Source of the DNA: Hyphomonadaceae bacterium
Lineage (GTDB): Bacteria; Pseudomonadota; Alphaproteobacteria; Caulobacterales; Hyphomonadaceae
NCBI GenBank assembly: GCA_024742355.1
Contig: JANSYM010000010.1
Span: 62,001 to 126,000, forward strand
DNA length: 64,000 nucleotides
Reading direction: 5' to 3'
The notes under the pieces: generated by a model
What the model was told of the DNA's origin: nothing
What the model saw: only the letters and a program-made list of their open reading frames with translations
Databases searched by the model: none
Part shown: in pieces, positions 24,159 through 33,612 of the stretch
Layout of the letters: every line of letters starts with the position of its first letter
How positions within the stretch are numbered: position 1 is the first letter of the stretch
Translations under genes and position numbers: made by a program

Positions 24159-25353
24159 GTTTTCCTGCCTTAATGAACTCTACTGGATTATACTGCTTTC
24201 CATGGAACAGCACTTCGTAATGAAGGTGAGGACCCGTGCTGCGCCCGGTCGAACCCATGGTACCGAGCTTGTCGCCGATTTCGACTTCCTGGCCTTTCTT
24301 GGCCACGATGCGGCGGAGGTGTGCATATCGCGAGACGAAACCGCCGCCATGATCAACATCGACGACCCTACCATACCCTGATTTCGTTCCCGCATAAATA
24401 ACTTTTCCTGGACCGGCCGCTACAATCGGCGCGTTCCAGCCTGCACCCATGTCAATTCCGCCATGCCAGCTCGGGCGTTTGCGGAACGGATCGATGCGCA
24501 TTCCGAACTGCGAGGTCACCCGCGAAGGGATACCAATCGGGGTCGCCAGAGGCAGGCGATCGACCAGGGTTTCGAAATAACGTGCTTCTTCCATACGCGC
24601 GGCCACCTGGGCGACGCGAACGGCGAATTGTTCTTCTTCAGGCGTGGCGAACTGTCCTGAGAGCAGACTTGCAAAGCTGACTTCGGGACCGCCCATATTC
24701 TCGCCGCTGGTAATCCGGCCGGCGCCAACTGCGGTCAGGCGCAGAATGCCGCGTGCGGCTTCAGCCTTTTCGACGGCCATTTCTTCGATCTCGTCGAGGA
24801 ACTGGTCCTGCTCAGCCCGGATCTTGCTGACATCGCCGCGCAGGCCAACTTGTGGCAGGCGGCTTTCAGTGGCGGCAAAACGCTGCGATTGCCGAGCGTC
24901 TGCCTCATCGATCGAGGCCGTCACCAGGAGGGACGCCGAGTTTCCCCTTAGCGCCGAAACCTCCAATTCTCCGCCGGTTTTCATTGCGTCGAGCATGGTC
25001 GCCAGGGTTTCGTGGCGACGTTGGAATTCCAGGGTCGCGTCCTGGAACGCTTCCGTGCGCTGTTCCAGTTGCGAGGTCGACAGTGCTTCCTTGGCGCGCA
25101 GGTCCTGGACCCAGCGCTCCAACCGATTGACTTCGCTTGCCGCAGAACCGACCGCGACCGTCTTCTGTCCGAAGACCACGGTGGCAGATGCGAAAAGCGA
25201 CCACCCTACGAGAGCAGCCGCTGCACAAGTCAGAAGAATCTGTTGAAGAGGGGAAACTGTAAAGTAGCGGACGGTCCCACCACTACGGTGGTAAATTTGC
25301 CGCTCCGGAAAAGCCCGGCGTACAAAGTCAGAGATCTTTGCAGTCGATTTCAT
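24142..25353 (-). CDS. M23 family metallopeptidase with transmembrane and coiled-coil N-terminus
   Basis: About 403 residues. A cytoplasmic stub, one membrane helix (around QQILLTCAAAALVGWSLFAS), a long charged coiled-coil region, then a LytM/M23 zinc domain. The zinc ligands are read in HGGIDMGA and HLHYEV, with RYAHL between. It probably cuts peptide cross-links in peptidoglycan. The overlapping bactofilin gene mirrors bactofilin-M23 operons that shape Helicobacter (ccmA-csd1) and, as I recall, stalked budding Hyphomonas. ATG 25353 has AGG about 8 bases upstream; GTG 25362 is an alternative. Confidence 0.93.
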   Translation of the reverse strand: MKSTAKISDFVRRAFPERQIYHRSGGTVRYFTVSPLQQILLTCAAAALVGWSLFASATVVFGQKTVAVGSAASEVNRLERWVQDLRAKEALSTSQLEQRTEAFQDATLEFQRRHETLATMLDAMKTGGELEVSALRGNSASLLVTASIDEADARQSQRFAATESRLPQVGLRGDVSKIRAEQDQFLDEIEEMAVEKAEAARGILRLTAVGAGRITSGENMGGPEVSFASLLSGQFATPEEEQFAVRVAQVAARMEEARYFETLVDRLPLATPIGIPSRVTSQFGMRIDPFRKRPSWHGGIDMGAGWNAPIVAAGPGKVIYAGTKSGYGRVVDVDHGGGFVSRYAHLRRIVAKKGQEVEIGDKLGTMGSTGRSTGPHLHYEVLFHGKQYNPVEFIKAGKHVYED

Positions 25354-25532
25354 TCTACGCACCTATCCGCAGGTAAGACGCCGTTAAGGCTGCAGGCTTT
25401 ATGACGTCTTGATTGGTGATGAGCCACAGTAACCTCATTGTGATCCGGACGAAAAGCCCCCTTTTGCGGTTTTCCGGCGCCAATTTAGCCTGTTTCGGTA
25501 AAATTCGCCTTAAAGTATTTTTATTTGACGAA

Positions 25533-26012
25533 TCAGACATTCAAAATTGTGTCGAGCGCTTCAAGAACTGATTGGGCATGACCCTTCACCTTCACCTTGC
25601 GCCAGGCCTCGGCGATGGTGCCATCGGCGAGGATGATAAAGGTTGAACGTTCGATGCCCATATACTTCTTTCCATACATGTTTTTCTCGACCCAGGTGCC
25701 GAATTGCTCGCAGGCATCGGCATCCGCGTCGCTGGCCAGCGTTACGGTCAGGTCTTTCTTGGTGATGAAATTGGCGTGACTTTTGAGACTGTCCTTCGAA
25801 ACACCGATAATTTGCGTGTCGAGGGCCGCGAACTTGGCTTTCAGGGCTGAGAAGTCGATCGATTCGGTTGTGCAGCCCGGTGTATTGTCGCGCGGATAAA
25901 AATAGACCACATGGGCCCGGCCGACGGGTTTGCTCAGGTTGACCGTTTCTTCATCGGAAACTGGGATGGTCACATTTGGAGCTTTGTCGCCTTTTTCTGG
26001 TCGGTTTGTCAT
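25533..26012 (-). CDS. bcp: Thioredoxin-dependent peroxiredoxin (BCP/PrxQ family)
   Basis: 159 residues. It reduces hydroperoxides; the peroxidatic Cys is Cys47 in DNTPGCTTES. The classical resolving Cys five residues later is absent (SIDFSAL there). The only other Cys is Cys101 in DADACEQFG, which could act as the resolving residue, as in BCPs with the resolving Cys on helix 3; otherwise it is a 1-Cys enzyme. It is divergent from the YhdP-like gene across 81 bases. About 180 bases without a gene separate it from the M23 gene downstream. Confidence 0.93.
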   Translation of the reverse strand: MTNRPEKGDKAPNVTIPVSDEETVNLSKPVGRAHVVYFYPRDNTPGCTTESIDFSALKAKFAALDTQIIGVSKDSLKSHANFITKKDLTVTLASDADADACEQFGTWVEKNMYGKKYMGIERSTFIILADGTIAEAWRKVKVKGHAQSVLEALDTILNV

Positions 26013-26093
26013 GGCATGTCTTTCATGTTTGGTGGGAGGCTGTCCCAGTCTAAACGCTGTGAGGCAGTGTGTTGATTACTTGGAGTATTTGAC

Positions 26094-29000
26094 TTGGTTC
26101 GCCAGACGACGAAAGTCATAATTTTAGAGACTCTCGGAGTTATCTCGCTGGTCGCGATGGCCGCGATCGGGATTCTGGCCTTCATGCTGGCCAGCGGTCC
26201 GGTCGAGCTTGGCATCTTTCGCGATGATGTCGAGCGGGCACTGACCAATGCCCGCGACGGCCGCGCGGTGACGGTGGAGCGGCTGACGCTGCAATGGTCA
26301 CCGTCAGAGCGCCGCATGTTCGTCGTCGCTGATGATCTCTCCCTCAAGGATGCCGCTGGCGAGGAAGCCGGGTTTGCGCAACGCGCCGAACTGACCCTCG
26401 ATGCCGGCGCGATCCTGCTTGGCAATGTCGTGGTGCTGCAGGCTGACCTTAATCAGGGCTGGATCGAGGTCGAGAATGTTGGCCCTAACCAGTGGACCGT
26501 GGCCGGCGATCCGATGCCGGAAATCCGGGCCGGTGTGCTGCCGCAAACCCCGCAAGAATGGCTCGACCGGATCAATGGAGTCCTCACCGATGTGCTGGTC
26601 GGCCTGGAGGCGTTCAGTCAGACGCTGTCATTTGAGGGTCTGGAATTCAACAATTTCGACCTGCGTGTGATCGGTGAATCCGGCGATGCCATCGGCACGA
26701 TCGAAGCCGCGTCGGGCCAGTTTCAAAGCCTGGAGAATGATGTCAGCATCCAGTTCGCGGGCGACGGGCAGGGGCTCGGTCTGCCGGAAATCTTCGGCAT
26801 CTCTCTCGATACATATGAGGGCTATCACTCGTTGAAAGCGGTGCTCGATGTCGGGGTTCTGCCGGTCACCGATCTCGCCAGTCGATTTGGTCTCGAAGGC
26901 ATGCCGGACAGTGACCTGAGCGTCGGCACCTCATTCAATGCTGAGCTGCGTCGTGAAGAAGGCTTGCAGCAGGTGGGTCTGGTCGCGTCCCGCGAGGCGG
27001 GTGCGCTCAATCTCGGCGAGTGGGCAGGCGATATCTCCGACATCACCACTTCGCTCATTTACATGCCGCAGCAGGACGAGGTGCGGGTTGAGTTCCTGCA
27101 GCTCGCCTCCAACCGCCTGAGTGGCCGCTTCGAAGGCGCCGTGTCGAATATTCTGGCCACCAATGCGCTGCGCCGCGTGGCGCTGCAATCCGAAGAAATG
27201 ACAATCGATCTGACCGGCCTGTTTGAAGCGCCGTCTGAGGCCCGCAATGTCGAACTGGAAGCGGACCTGTCAGATGACTTCACCATCATTTCGATCCAGT
27301 CGCTTGGCGCCGATATTGATGAGGCGCGCTTGCAAGCAAGCGGCGAGTTCGACTGGAGCGTCGAACATGAAGAGGGCGAATTGCCATTCACCCTGGATGT
27401 CACCGCGGAACTGGTGGGTGATATCAGCAAGGAGACCATCCTCGCCTATTGGCCGGTCAATCTCGGACGCGGCGCCCGCAATTATGTCGCCGACCAGCTT
27501 CTGTCAGGTCAGGCCACCGAAGCAACGGCAGTGGTGAGTATCAAGCCAGACAGCATGGCCGAGGGCTATTTGCGCGAGGAGGATCTCGCCGTGACCTTTG
27601 CTTTTGAAGGCGGCAGTTTGAGATTTCTCAGCGACATGCCGCCGGTCGAGAATGCGGTCGGTACTGGCCGCGTCGGCGGCAATAGTCTCGACATCGCCGT
27701 GATCAGCGCGACCTATGATGACTGGGTGATCCAATCAGGCGCCGTTGACTTTCCTGCCTTTAATCCGCGCGGCGAGGAGTTCATCGTCACGGCCTATGGC
27801 TCAGGCCCGGCTGTGTCGGTGCTGCGCCAGCTGTCCAATTCGCGTTTGCGCCTGCAGGAAGAAACCGGGTTCGATCCGGAACGCGTCAGCGGCGATGCCA
27901 CCGCTTCGTTCAGGCTGACCCGCCCAGCGCTCAGCGATGTGCCGCTTGAAGACATCACGATGGAAGTCAAAGGACAGATCCGCGATGCCGGGCTGACCGG
28001 CGCGGCGGGACCGTTCGATATTGCCGAGGGCAGCGTCAATGTCGACGTGACGCTCGAGCGGATGATCCTGACCGGGTTCGGCAATCTTGGATCCTCGCCG
28101 ATCCAGTTCACCTGGCGCGATGCATTTGATGATGACGGCGCACCCGCCGATCTGTCGGCGACGGCGGTGATCACGTCGGATGTCCTGAACGTGTTCGGCC
28201 TGGTTGGCCGCGCCTTCCTGACCGGGGAAATCCCGGTTGAGATGCAGGGCAAGGTCGGCGCCAATGGCTTGCAGACAGGCACGTTCGCGTTCGATCTCAG
28301 CGAAGCGCGGATCGACATTTCCGAAATCGACTGGGTCAAACCAACTGGCGAAACCGCGCGAGCGACGCTCAATTATACCGGTGACTTGCGCGAACAGGCG
28401 GCAGCGCTACGGGTGACCAGCGAGTCGGCGTCTCTGGATGGCGACTTGCGCCTGGCCACCGATGGCCGTCTGCAATCGCTCGACCTCAGACAGCTCTATA
28501 TCGAAGACACGATCGATGTCGCCGGCCAGATCGCGCGCACCGGGACAGGCGGCTTCAATATCGAACTGGGCGGCGCTTATCTCGATATTTCCGGATTCCT
28601 CAGCGAGATCGGCGCCGTGGGCGGCGTTGGTGAAGGGACTGACGGAATTGACCTGTCCTTTGCGGCCACCGTCGAGCGACTCCGTTTGCGCCGCGATCTT
28701 GAACTGATCGGCTCAGCGCTTTCCTTCGAACTGTCGCGGACAGGTGGCTTCCAGCAATTGCGCGCCAGCGGCAACACGGTGGCTGGTGCGACCTTTATCG
28801 CCAATCTGGATAATGAAGGCGCCGGTCAACCTCTGGCCATCGAGCTGAAGACCAGCGATGCCGGTTATCTCGCCAGTGCATTCTTCGGGGTCGATTTCAT
28901 CGAAGGCGGCATTCTCGATCTGCGCGGGTCGCTGGCAACGGAAGACACGCCCGCGCGCTTGCGCGCCACCGTCGAGGATACCCGGCTCATCAATGCACCG

Positions 29001-29531
29001 TTTTTCACACAAATCCTGTCCCTCGCCTCGCTTCGCGGACTGACTGACACGCTGTCCGGCGAAGGGGTCCTGTTCTCGCGCATCGAAGCGCCGATCACGA
29101 TTGGCGGTGGGCGTTATGTGATCGATGGCGGCCGCGCCAGCGGGCCAGCGCTCGGGCTGACGGTGAATGGCTGGATCGGCATTGATGGCAAGGGCATCAA
29201 CCTGGATGGCGTGCTGGTTCCGAGTTTCGGCGTCAATTCCGTGCTCGGCGGGGTTCCGATCATCGGCGATCTGATCGTCGGACGTCAAGGCGAGGGCATA
29301 TTCTCGATCACCTATGCGGTCAGCGGCTCGCTCGAAAAGGCCCAGGTCTCGGTGAACCCGCTTTCGGCCGTGACCCCGGGTATCCTGCGCCGGATTTTCG
29401 AGAACCCGTCCGACACGTCGATTCCGGAAGCGCTGCCGGTCGATCCGAACCTCAAGCCGCCAACCGAGAAACTGCCTGAGCTGCCGGACGAGGAAATTCT
29501 CGCACCCACGCCAGGAAGTGGTGGCGGCTAA
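26094..29531 (+). CDS. YhdP/AsmA-like large envelope protein (DUF3971 and AsmA C-terminal region)
   Basis: 1145 residues. One N-terminal membrane helix (about residues 14-36) anchors a long, mostly beta-structured periplasmic body with repeated small-residue strands, typical of AsmA-like bridges. The C-terminal part holds DLRGSLATEDTPARLRATVEDTR-type segments and GILDLRG, LGLTVNGWIGIDGKGINLDG and GGVPIIGDLIVG, as in YhdP. Such proteins are proposed to carry phospholipid between membranes. It starts with TTG 26094; GGAG lies 8 bases upstream. The tail is proline-rich. Its TAA overlaps the TAG of tyrS by 4 bases. Confidence 0.88.
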   Translation: MVRQTTKVIILETLGVISLVAMAAIGILAFMLASGPVELGIFRDDVERALTNARDGRAVTVERLTLQWSPSERRMFVVADDLSLKDAAGEEAGFAQRAELTLDAGAILLGNVVVLQADLNQGWIEVENVGPNQWTVAGDPMPEIRAGVLPQTPQEWLDRINGVLTDVLVGLEAFSQTLSFEGLEFNNFDLRVIGESGDAIGTIEAASGQFQSLENDVSIQFAGDGQGLGLPEIFGISLDTYEGYHSLKAVLDVGVLPVTDLASRFGLEGMPDSDLSVGTSFNAELRREEGLQQVGLVASREAGALNLGEWAGDISDITTSLIYMPQQDEVRVEFLQLASNRLSGRFEGAVSNILATNALRRVALQSEEMTIDLTGLFEAPSEARNVELEADLSDDFTIISIQSLGADIDEARLQASGEFDWSVEHEEGELPFTLDVTAELVGDISKETILAYWPVNLGRGARNYVADQLLSGQATEATAVVSIKPDSMAEGYLREEDLAVTFAFEGGSLRFLSDMPPVENAVGTGRVGGNSLDIAVISATYDDWVIQSGAVDFPAFNPRGEEFIVTAYGSGPAVSVLRQLSNSRLRLQEETGFDPERVSGDATASFRLTRPALSDVPLEDITMEVKGQIRDAGLTGAAGPFDIAEGSVNVDVTLERMILTGFGNLGSSPIQFTWRDAFDDDGAPADLSATAVITSDVLNVFGLVGRAFLTGEIPVEMQGKVGANGLQTGTFAFDLSEARIDISEIDWVKPTGETARATLNYTGDLREQAAALRVTSESASLDGDLRLATDGRLQSLDLRQLYIEDTIDVAGQIARTGTGGFNIELGGAYLDISGFLSEIGAVGGVGEGTDGIDLSFAATVERLRLRRDLELIGSALSFELSRTGGFQQLRASGNTVAGATFIANLDNEGAGQPLAIELKTSDAGYLASAFFGVDFIEGGILDLRGSLATEDTPARLRATVEDTRLINAPFFTQILSLASLRGLTDTLSGEGVLFSRIEAPITIGGGRYVIDGGRASGPALGLTVNGWIGIDGKGINLDGVLVPSFGVNSVLGGVPIIGDLIVGRQGEGIFSITYAVSGSLEKAQVSVNPLSAVTPGILRRIFENPSDTSIPEALPVDPNLKPPTEKLPELPDEEILAPTPGSGGG

Positions 29532-30790
29532 GCCGGTTTCACCAGGGCGATGCGCTTCTTGCCGACCTGGACTTTGAACGCGCCAACTTCGTCGAGCACA
29601 TCGCTCCAGGCATGGGTCTGGTCAGCGCCCACCTTATCGTCGTTCACACGCACGGCGCCTTCGCCCATCTTGCGCCTGGCCTCGCCATTCGACGCGACCA
29701 GCTCGCCAGCGCGCAGCAGTGCCGTCGTGGTTGGGCCGTCGGCGAAGTCGGCTTTGGCAATCTCAAAGGTTGGCAGATCGACAGAGACGCCGCCGCCGGT
29801 AAAGGCTTTTCCAGCCGCAGCTTCGGCTTCCTGAGCCGCCTGCGCGCCGTGCAGCATGGTCGTCGCCGCATTTGCGAGCGCAATCTTGGCCTGATTGATC
29901 TCAGCGCCTTCCAGCGCTTCCAGTTTGGCGATCTCGTCGAGCGGCAGGTCGGTGAACAGTTTCAGGAACCGGCCGACATCAGCATCTTCGGTGTTGCGCC
30001 AGAATTGCCAATAGTCGTACGGGCTGCGCTTCTCGGCATTGAGCCAAACGGCCCCGTCTGCCGTCTTGCCCATCTTGCCGCCCGAGGCGGTTGTGATCAG
30101 CGGGCAAGTCAGGCCGAAGCCCTGATTGCCATCGGCTTTGTGGATGAGGTCAGCGCCGCCAACAATATTGCCCCATTGGTCCGAGCCGCCCATCTGCAAC
30201 TGGCAGCCATGGCGACGGGACAGTTCCAGGAAATCATAAGACTGGAGCAGCAGGTAATTGAATTCCAGGAAGGTGTAAGGCTGTTCATTGGTCAGCCGGC
30301 GCGCCACCGTGTCCTGCTTCACCATTGTGTTGATGGTGAAGAATTTGCCGATATCGCGCAGGAATTCGATATAACCGATCTTGCTCAGCCAATCGTCATT
30401 ATTGACCATGATCGCATCGGTTGGGCCGTCGCCAAATGTCAGGAAGGGTTCGAAGGCGCGTTTGATGCCCTCGATATTCGCAGCAATCTGCGCTTCGGTC
30501 AGGATCGGGCGCGACTTTTCCTTGTCAGTCGGGTCGCCCACCTTGGTCGTGCCGCCGCCCATCAGGACGATTGGCTTGCCGCCCGCCTGTTGCAGGCGGC
30601 GCAGCATCATGATGCCCATCAGGGACCCGACATGCAGGCTGTCCGCCGTCGCATCAAAACCGATATAGGCGGCCGGGACACCGTTCGCGCAATAGGCATC
30701 CAGCTCCGCTACGTGCGTCGTCTGCTTGATATAACCGCGCTCATCCAGCGTGCGCAGGAAATCGGATTTGTAGTCGCTCATCACATTCAT
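29528..30790 (-). CDS. tyrS: Tyrosyl-tRNA synthetase
   Basis: 420 residues, a class Ic aminoacyl-tRNA synthetase charging tRNA-Tyr. The HIGH-like motif reads SLHVGSLM, the KMSKS-like loop reads GGKMGKT, and tyrosine-binding YIGFDATADSLH and QMGGSDQWGNI are present. A C-terminal S4 RNA-binding domain covers about residues 355-420 (ARRKMGEGAVRVNDDKV). ATG 30790 and ATG 30781 are both possible starts; CAGGG precedes the first. It is convergent with the YhdP-like gene. Confidence 0.97.
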   Translation of the reverse strand: MNVMSDYKSDFLRTLDERGYIKQTTHVAELDAYCANGVPAAYIGFDATADSLHVGSLMGIMMLRRLQQAGGKPIVLMGGGTTKVGDPTDKEKSRPILTEAQIAANIEGIKRAFEPFLTFGDGPTDAIMVNNDDWLSKIGYIEFLRDIGKFFTINTMVKQDTVARRLTNEQPYTFLEFNYLLLQSYDFLELSRRHGCQLQMGGSDQWGNIVGGADLIHKADGNQGFGLTCPLITTASGGKMGKTADGAVWLNAEKRSPYDYWQFWRNTEDADVGRFLKLFTDLPLDEIAKLEALEGAEINQAKIALANAATTMLHGAQAAQEAEAAAGKAFTGGGVSVDLPTFEIAKADFADGPTTTALLRAGELVASNGEARRKMGEGAVRVNDDKVGADQTHAWSDVLDEVGAFKVQVGKKRIALVKPA

Positions 30791-30881
30791 CCCTGGTGAA
30801 GCGGCGCGGTTAGCATGACTGGTGGCGTCTTAGAACCAATACCGGGCAGAAAATTCGGAAATTTTTGGGGCAGGACCCGCA

Positions 30882-32099
30882 TTACGCATACAGATGGAAC
30901 GGGCGCGACGCCTCTTGCCAGGCGCTGAGATCTGTCTCGAGTTGCCGATTAAGGTCTTCTGCGCTGGCGTTCGGATCATCGACCCAGAGCCGCAACTCGT
31001 CCGAGCCATTTATGATATCGATCGCCGGATGGCCTTCAGTATATTCATATTTGAAATCGAGGCCGCGCCACAGTGGATAGTGCGGATAAAGGCTGCGAAT
31101 GGCTTTGAAGGCGAGTGCCGTGACACGCCAGGACTTGAATACGGCCGGGTCGAAGAAGGCGTGTTCCGCGTGAATCTGGAAGCCTTCGCAAAGCTGCCCG
31201 GCATGCTTGTGGAAGGTTGGTTCAAACCAGGCCGGGCGCAGCTTGCAACCGGCCAGCCAGTCGGGCGCCAGTCTTTGCATCTCCGCGATCAAGTCATTTG
31301 CCTTCAGGTCGGGTGCGCCGATGACTTCCAGTGCCCGGGTCGTGCCGCGACCTTCTGAGAGCGTGGCGCCTTCGATCATGACCGTGCCGCCATAGGCGCG
31401 GGCCATGTTCAGGCTGGCGGCATTCGGGCTCGGATTGACCCAGGGTCGATCCTGTACAGGCCAGCCAAAGCCGGGGCCCTGGTTCGGGCTGTAGCCCTGC
31501 ATCTCGATCACGCGATATTCGACGTCGAGCTTCTTGTGAGCGATGTACCAGGCGCCGAGCTCGCCCATGGTCAGGCCGTGGACCATCGGAAATTCGGCGG
31601 CGCCGACAAAGCTCTCCCATCCCGGGCGCAAGGTCAGGCCGTCAATCGGACGCCCGGCTGGATTGGGGCGATCGAGCACCCAGACGGCCTTGCCGAACCT
31701 GGCGGCTTCCTCGATCACATAGACCAGCGTTGTCAGGTAGGTGTAGACCCGCGTGCCGAGGTCCTGCAGATCGTAAAGCACGACATCGAGCGGCTCGAGC
31801 ATGCGCTCGGTCGGTCGGCGATGCTCGCCATAGAGCGAGAAGATCGGGATGCCGAGATCGGGATCGAGATAATCCTCGGTCTCGATCATATTGTCCTGCT
31901 TGTCGCCGCGCATGCCGTGTTGCGGACCGAGGGCGCAGGTAACGTTCACATCGTCCAGCGCCGCGAGCGCATAGAGCGAATGATCGAGCGAGGCGGTGAC
32001 GGAGGCCGGATGTCCGACGAGGCCGACACGGCGCCCGGCAAGCTGCGCCCGCAGATTGTCGTCCTGCAGCAGGCGATCGATCCCAAAGAGTATGCTCAT
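30882..32099 (-). CDS. DUF1343 family exo-beta-N-acetylmuramidase (NamZ-like)
   Basis: 405 residues with the DUF1343 pattern: VGLVGHPASVT, LGPQHGMRGDKQD, PIFSLYGEHRRPT, DVVLYDLQDLGTRVYTY and DRPNPAGR. Characterised NamZ proteins release N-acetylmuramic acid from the non-reducing end of peptidoglycan fragments. No signal peptide is visible, so it probably acts in the cytoplasm on recycled fragments. It lies 3 bases downstream of the DOMON-like gene on the same strand, a two-gene operon. Confidence 0.9.
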   Translation of the reverse strand: MSILFGIDRLLQDDNLRAQLAGRRVGLVGHPASVTASLDHSLYALAALDDVNVTCALGPQHGMRGDKQDNMIETEDYLDPDLGIPIFSLYGEHRRPTERMLEPLDVVLYDLQDLGTRVYTYLTTLVYVIEEAARFGKAVWVLDRPNPAGRPIDGLTLRPGWESFVGAAEFPMVHGLTMGELGAWYIAHKKLDVEYRVIEMQGYSPNQGPGFGWPVQDRPWVNPSPNAASLNMARAYGGTVMIEGATLSEGRGTTRALEVIGAPDLKANDLIAEMQRLAPDWLAGCKLRPAWFEPTFHKHAGQLCEGFQIHAEHAFFDPAVFKSWRVTALAFKAIRSLYPHYPLWRGLDFKYEYTEGHPAIDIINGSDELRLWVDDPNASAEDLNRQLETDLSAWQEASRPFHLYA

Positions 32100-32102
32100 G
32101 CG

Positions 32103-32639
32103 TTAATCCAGACTGAGTTTGAACGTCTCGTTATGGTGGAAATCGGGCTTATTTGAGGGATGATGCAAGGCCCAATATGACAGGTGACCGTCTTTTTCCT
32201 CGACCACGGCAGAGAGGCCGAGGCGCGGCCGGCCTTCGGTCAGGTCAGGAGGCGGCGCAGGGATGAGCACCGAAACGATGAGCCGGTCGCCGTCGCTGAC
32301 CGCCCCGATGGCGGGGGTTGAGCAATCAAGATGACCCGCATTCTGGCGGTGCCCGCTAAATCGATATGCCGCCCAGTCGCCATTTGGCGCGAAATTGAAC
32401 TCGACATATTCGTCCGTACCTTCGGCGCCGATGAAGGCCTCAAAACAGGTATGCTTCCACAGCTCATCACGACGCTCTGCGCCCCGCGCAGCAGGTATTT
32501 CCAACTGCGCCAGGTTGCCAGTGAGGTCGTAACGCAGCTGCACGCCGGCGCCTAGGCGCGTAACCTGCACGCCGAGGCCGTCCACACGCGTGGTGGGATG
32601 TGCTGGATGGCAGACAAGTTGGACCTGATGATCAGACAT
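32103..32639 (-). CDS. DOMON-like domain protein
   Basis: 178 residues. The pattern ELWKHTCFEAFIGAEGTDEYVEFNFAPNGDWAAYRF is typical of the bacterial DOMON-like proteins that CDD names murB-like. They are beta-sandwich proteins related to carbohydrate- and haem-binding domains. No signal peptide is seen and no catalytic residues are recognised. The gene directly precedes the NamZ-like gene, so it may bind a sugar or muropeptide in the same pathway; this is inference from context. Confidence 0.82.
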   Translation of the reverse strand: MSDHQVQLVCHPAHPTTRVDGLGVQVTRLGAGVQLRYDLTGNLAQLEIPAARGAERRDELWKHTCFEAFIGAEGTDEYVEFNFAPNGDWAAYRFSGHRQNAGHLDCSTPAIGAVSDGDRLIVSVLIPAPPPDLTEGRPRLGLSAVVEEKDGHLSYWALHHPSNKPDFHHNETFKLSLD

Positions 32640-32696
32640 GCGCTCTCATTGCGAAGCAGTGCTGCCTAGCTATCTGATTCAGCTGCGATTGTGGAC

Positions 32697-33452
32697 TCAG
32701 CCTTGCGGCGTGTTGTCTTCCGGCTTCAGTGGCAGAGCGCGCGGGATTGGCGGCTTGCGGCTGCCGGCCTTGGCCGCAGCAGCTTCCGCTTCACGTCGGA
32801 GCTTCTCTTCATCGTCAATCAGGCGGCGATCGACATAGGCCGAGCAAATGTCGATCAGATCATCATGCTTGTCCTGGAAGAAGTGGTTGGCGCCGGGAAT
32901 GCTCTCGCGCTCAATGCTTTCGCCTTTCTGGATACGCACCTTGGTGAGGGCGCGTTCGACGTCTGCCGGTTTCGAAATCGCATCGGACTCGCCGGAAATG
33001 ATCAGGCCGGAGGCCGGGCAGGGGGCGAGGAAGCTGAGATCATAATGATTGGCTGGCGGCGCGATGGCCAGGAAGCCATCAATCTCGGGGCGGCGCATCA
33101 GCAGTTGCAGCGTAATCCAGGCACCGAACGAGTATCCGGCGCACCAGACATAGCGCGGGCTTTCCGACAGGTTCTCAACATAATCGAGGACAAAGGCGGC
33201 ATCTTCGAGTTCGCCGACGCCCTGATCATAGACGCCTTGCGAGCGACCGACGCCGCGCGTGTTGAAGCGCAGGACGCCAAAGCCCTTCTCTTCGAACATC
33301 TGGTACAGGCGGATCGTGATCGGGTCCTGCATGCTTCCGCCAGCCCGCGGGTGCGGGTGGAGGATCAGCGCCAGGGACGCGCCTTCATAGGGAGGTGGGG
33401 TGTAGCGGGCTTCGATCCGGCCCTGCGGGCCTTGAATGAGCATTTCTGCCAT
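32697..33452 (-). CDS. Alpha/beta hydrolase
   Basis: 251 residues of COG2945 type. The oxyanion region reads LILHPHPRAGGSM, the nucleophile elbow GYSFGAW contains the Ser, the acid is probably in SGESDAI, and the His in IPGANHFF. The C-terminal tail (about residues 215-251) is Arg/Lys/Ala/Pro-rich. The substrate is unknown. A hydrolase of this kind commonly lies near the cysteine desulfurase and suf genes in Alphaproteobacteria, as it does here, though no Fe-S role is established. Confidence 0.88.
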   Translation of the reverse strand: MAEMLIQGPQGRIEARYTPPPYEGASLALILHPHPRAGGSMQDPITIRLYQMFEEKGFGVLRFNTRGVGRSQGVYDQGVGELEDAAFVLDYVENLSESPRYVWCAGYSFGAWITLQLLMRRPEIDGFLAIAPPANHYDLSFLAPCPASGLIISGESDAISKPADVERALTKVRIQKGESIERESIPGANHFFQDKHDDLIDICSAYVDRRLIDDEEKLRREAEAAAAKAGSRKPPIPRALPLKPEDNTPQG

Positions 33453-33612
33453 GACGGTATATCTCGCTTGTCGGCGCTAAATCTAAGTCGAGCGGCGGCT
33501 ATAGCGAATCTCGTAGGCGAAATGCAAATTTTTCTGCAGGGCAATCTGACTTGATTGAACTCGCGCAATGTGCAAATAACTTTGAAATGCAAAGTGAATG
33601 GAGCGTAAGACC

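Noticed and set aside
29612-30799. A 395-codon forward frame opposite tyrS
   Set aside because: tyrS is certain from its motifs, and this frame has no domain or ribosome binding site.
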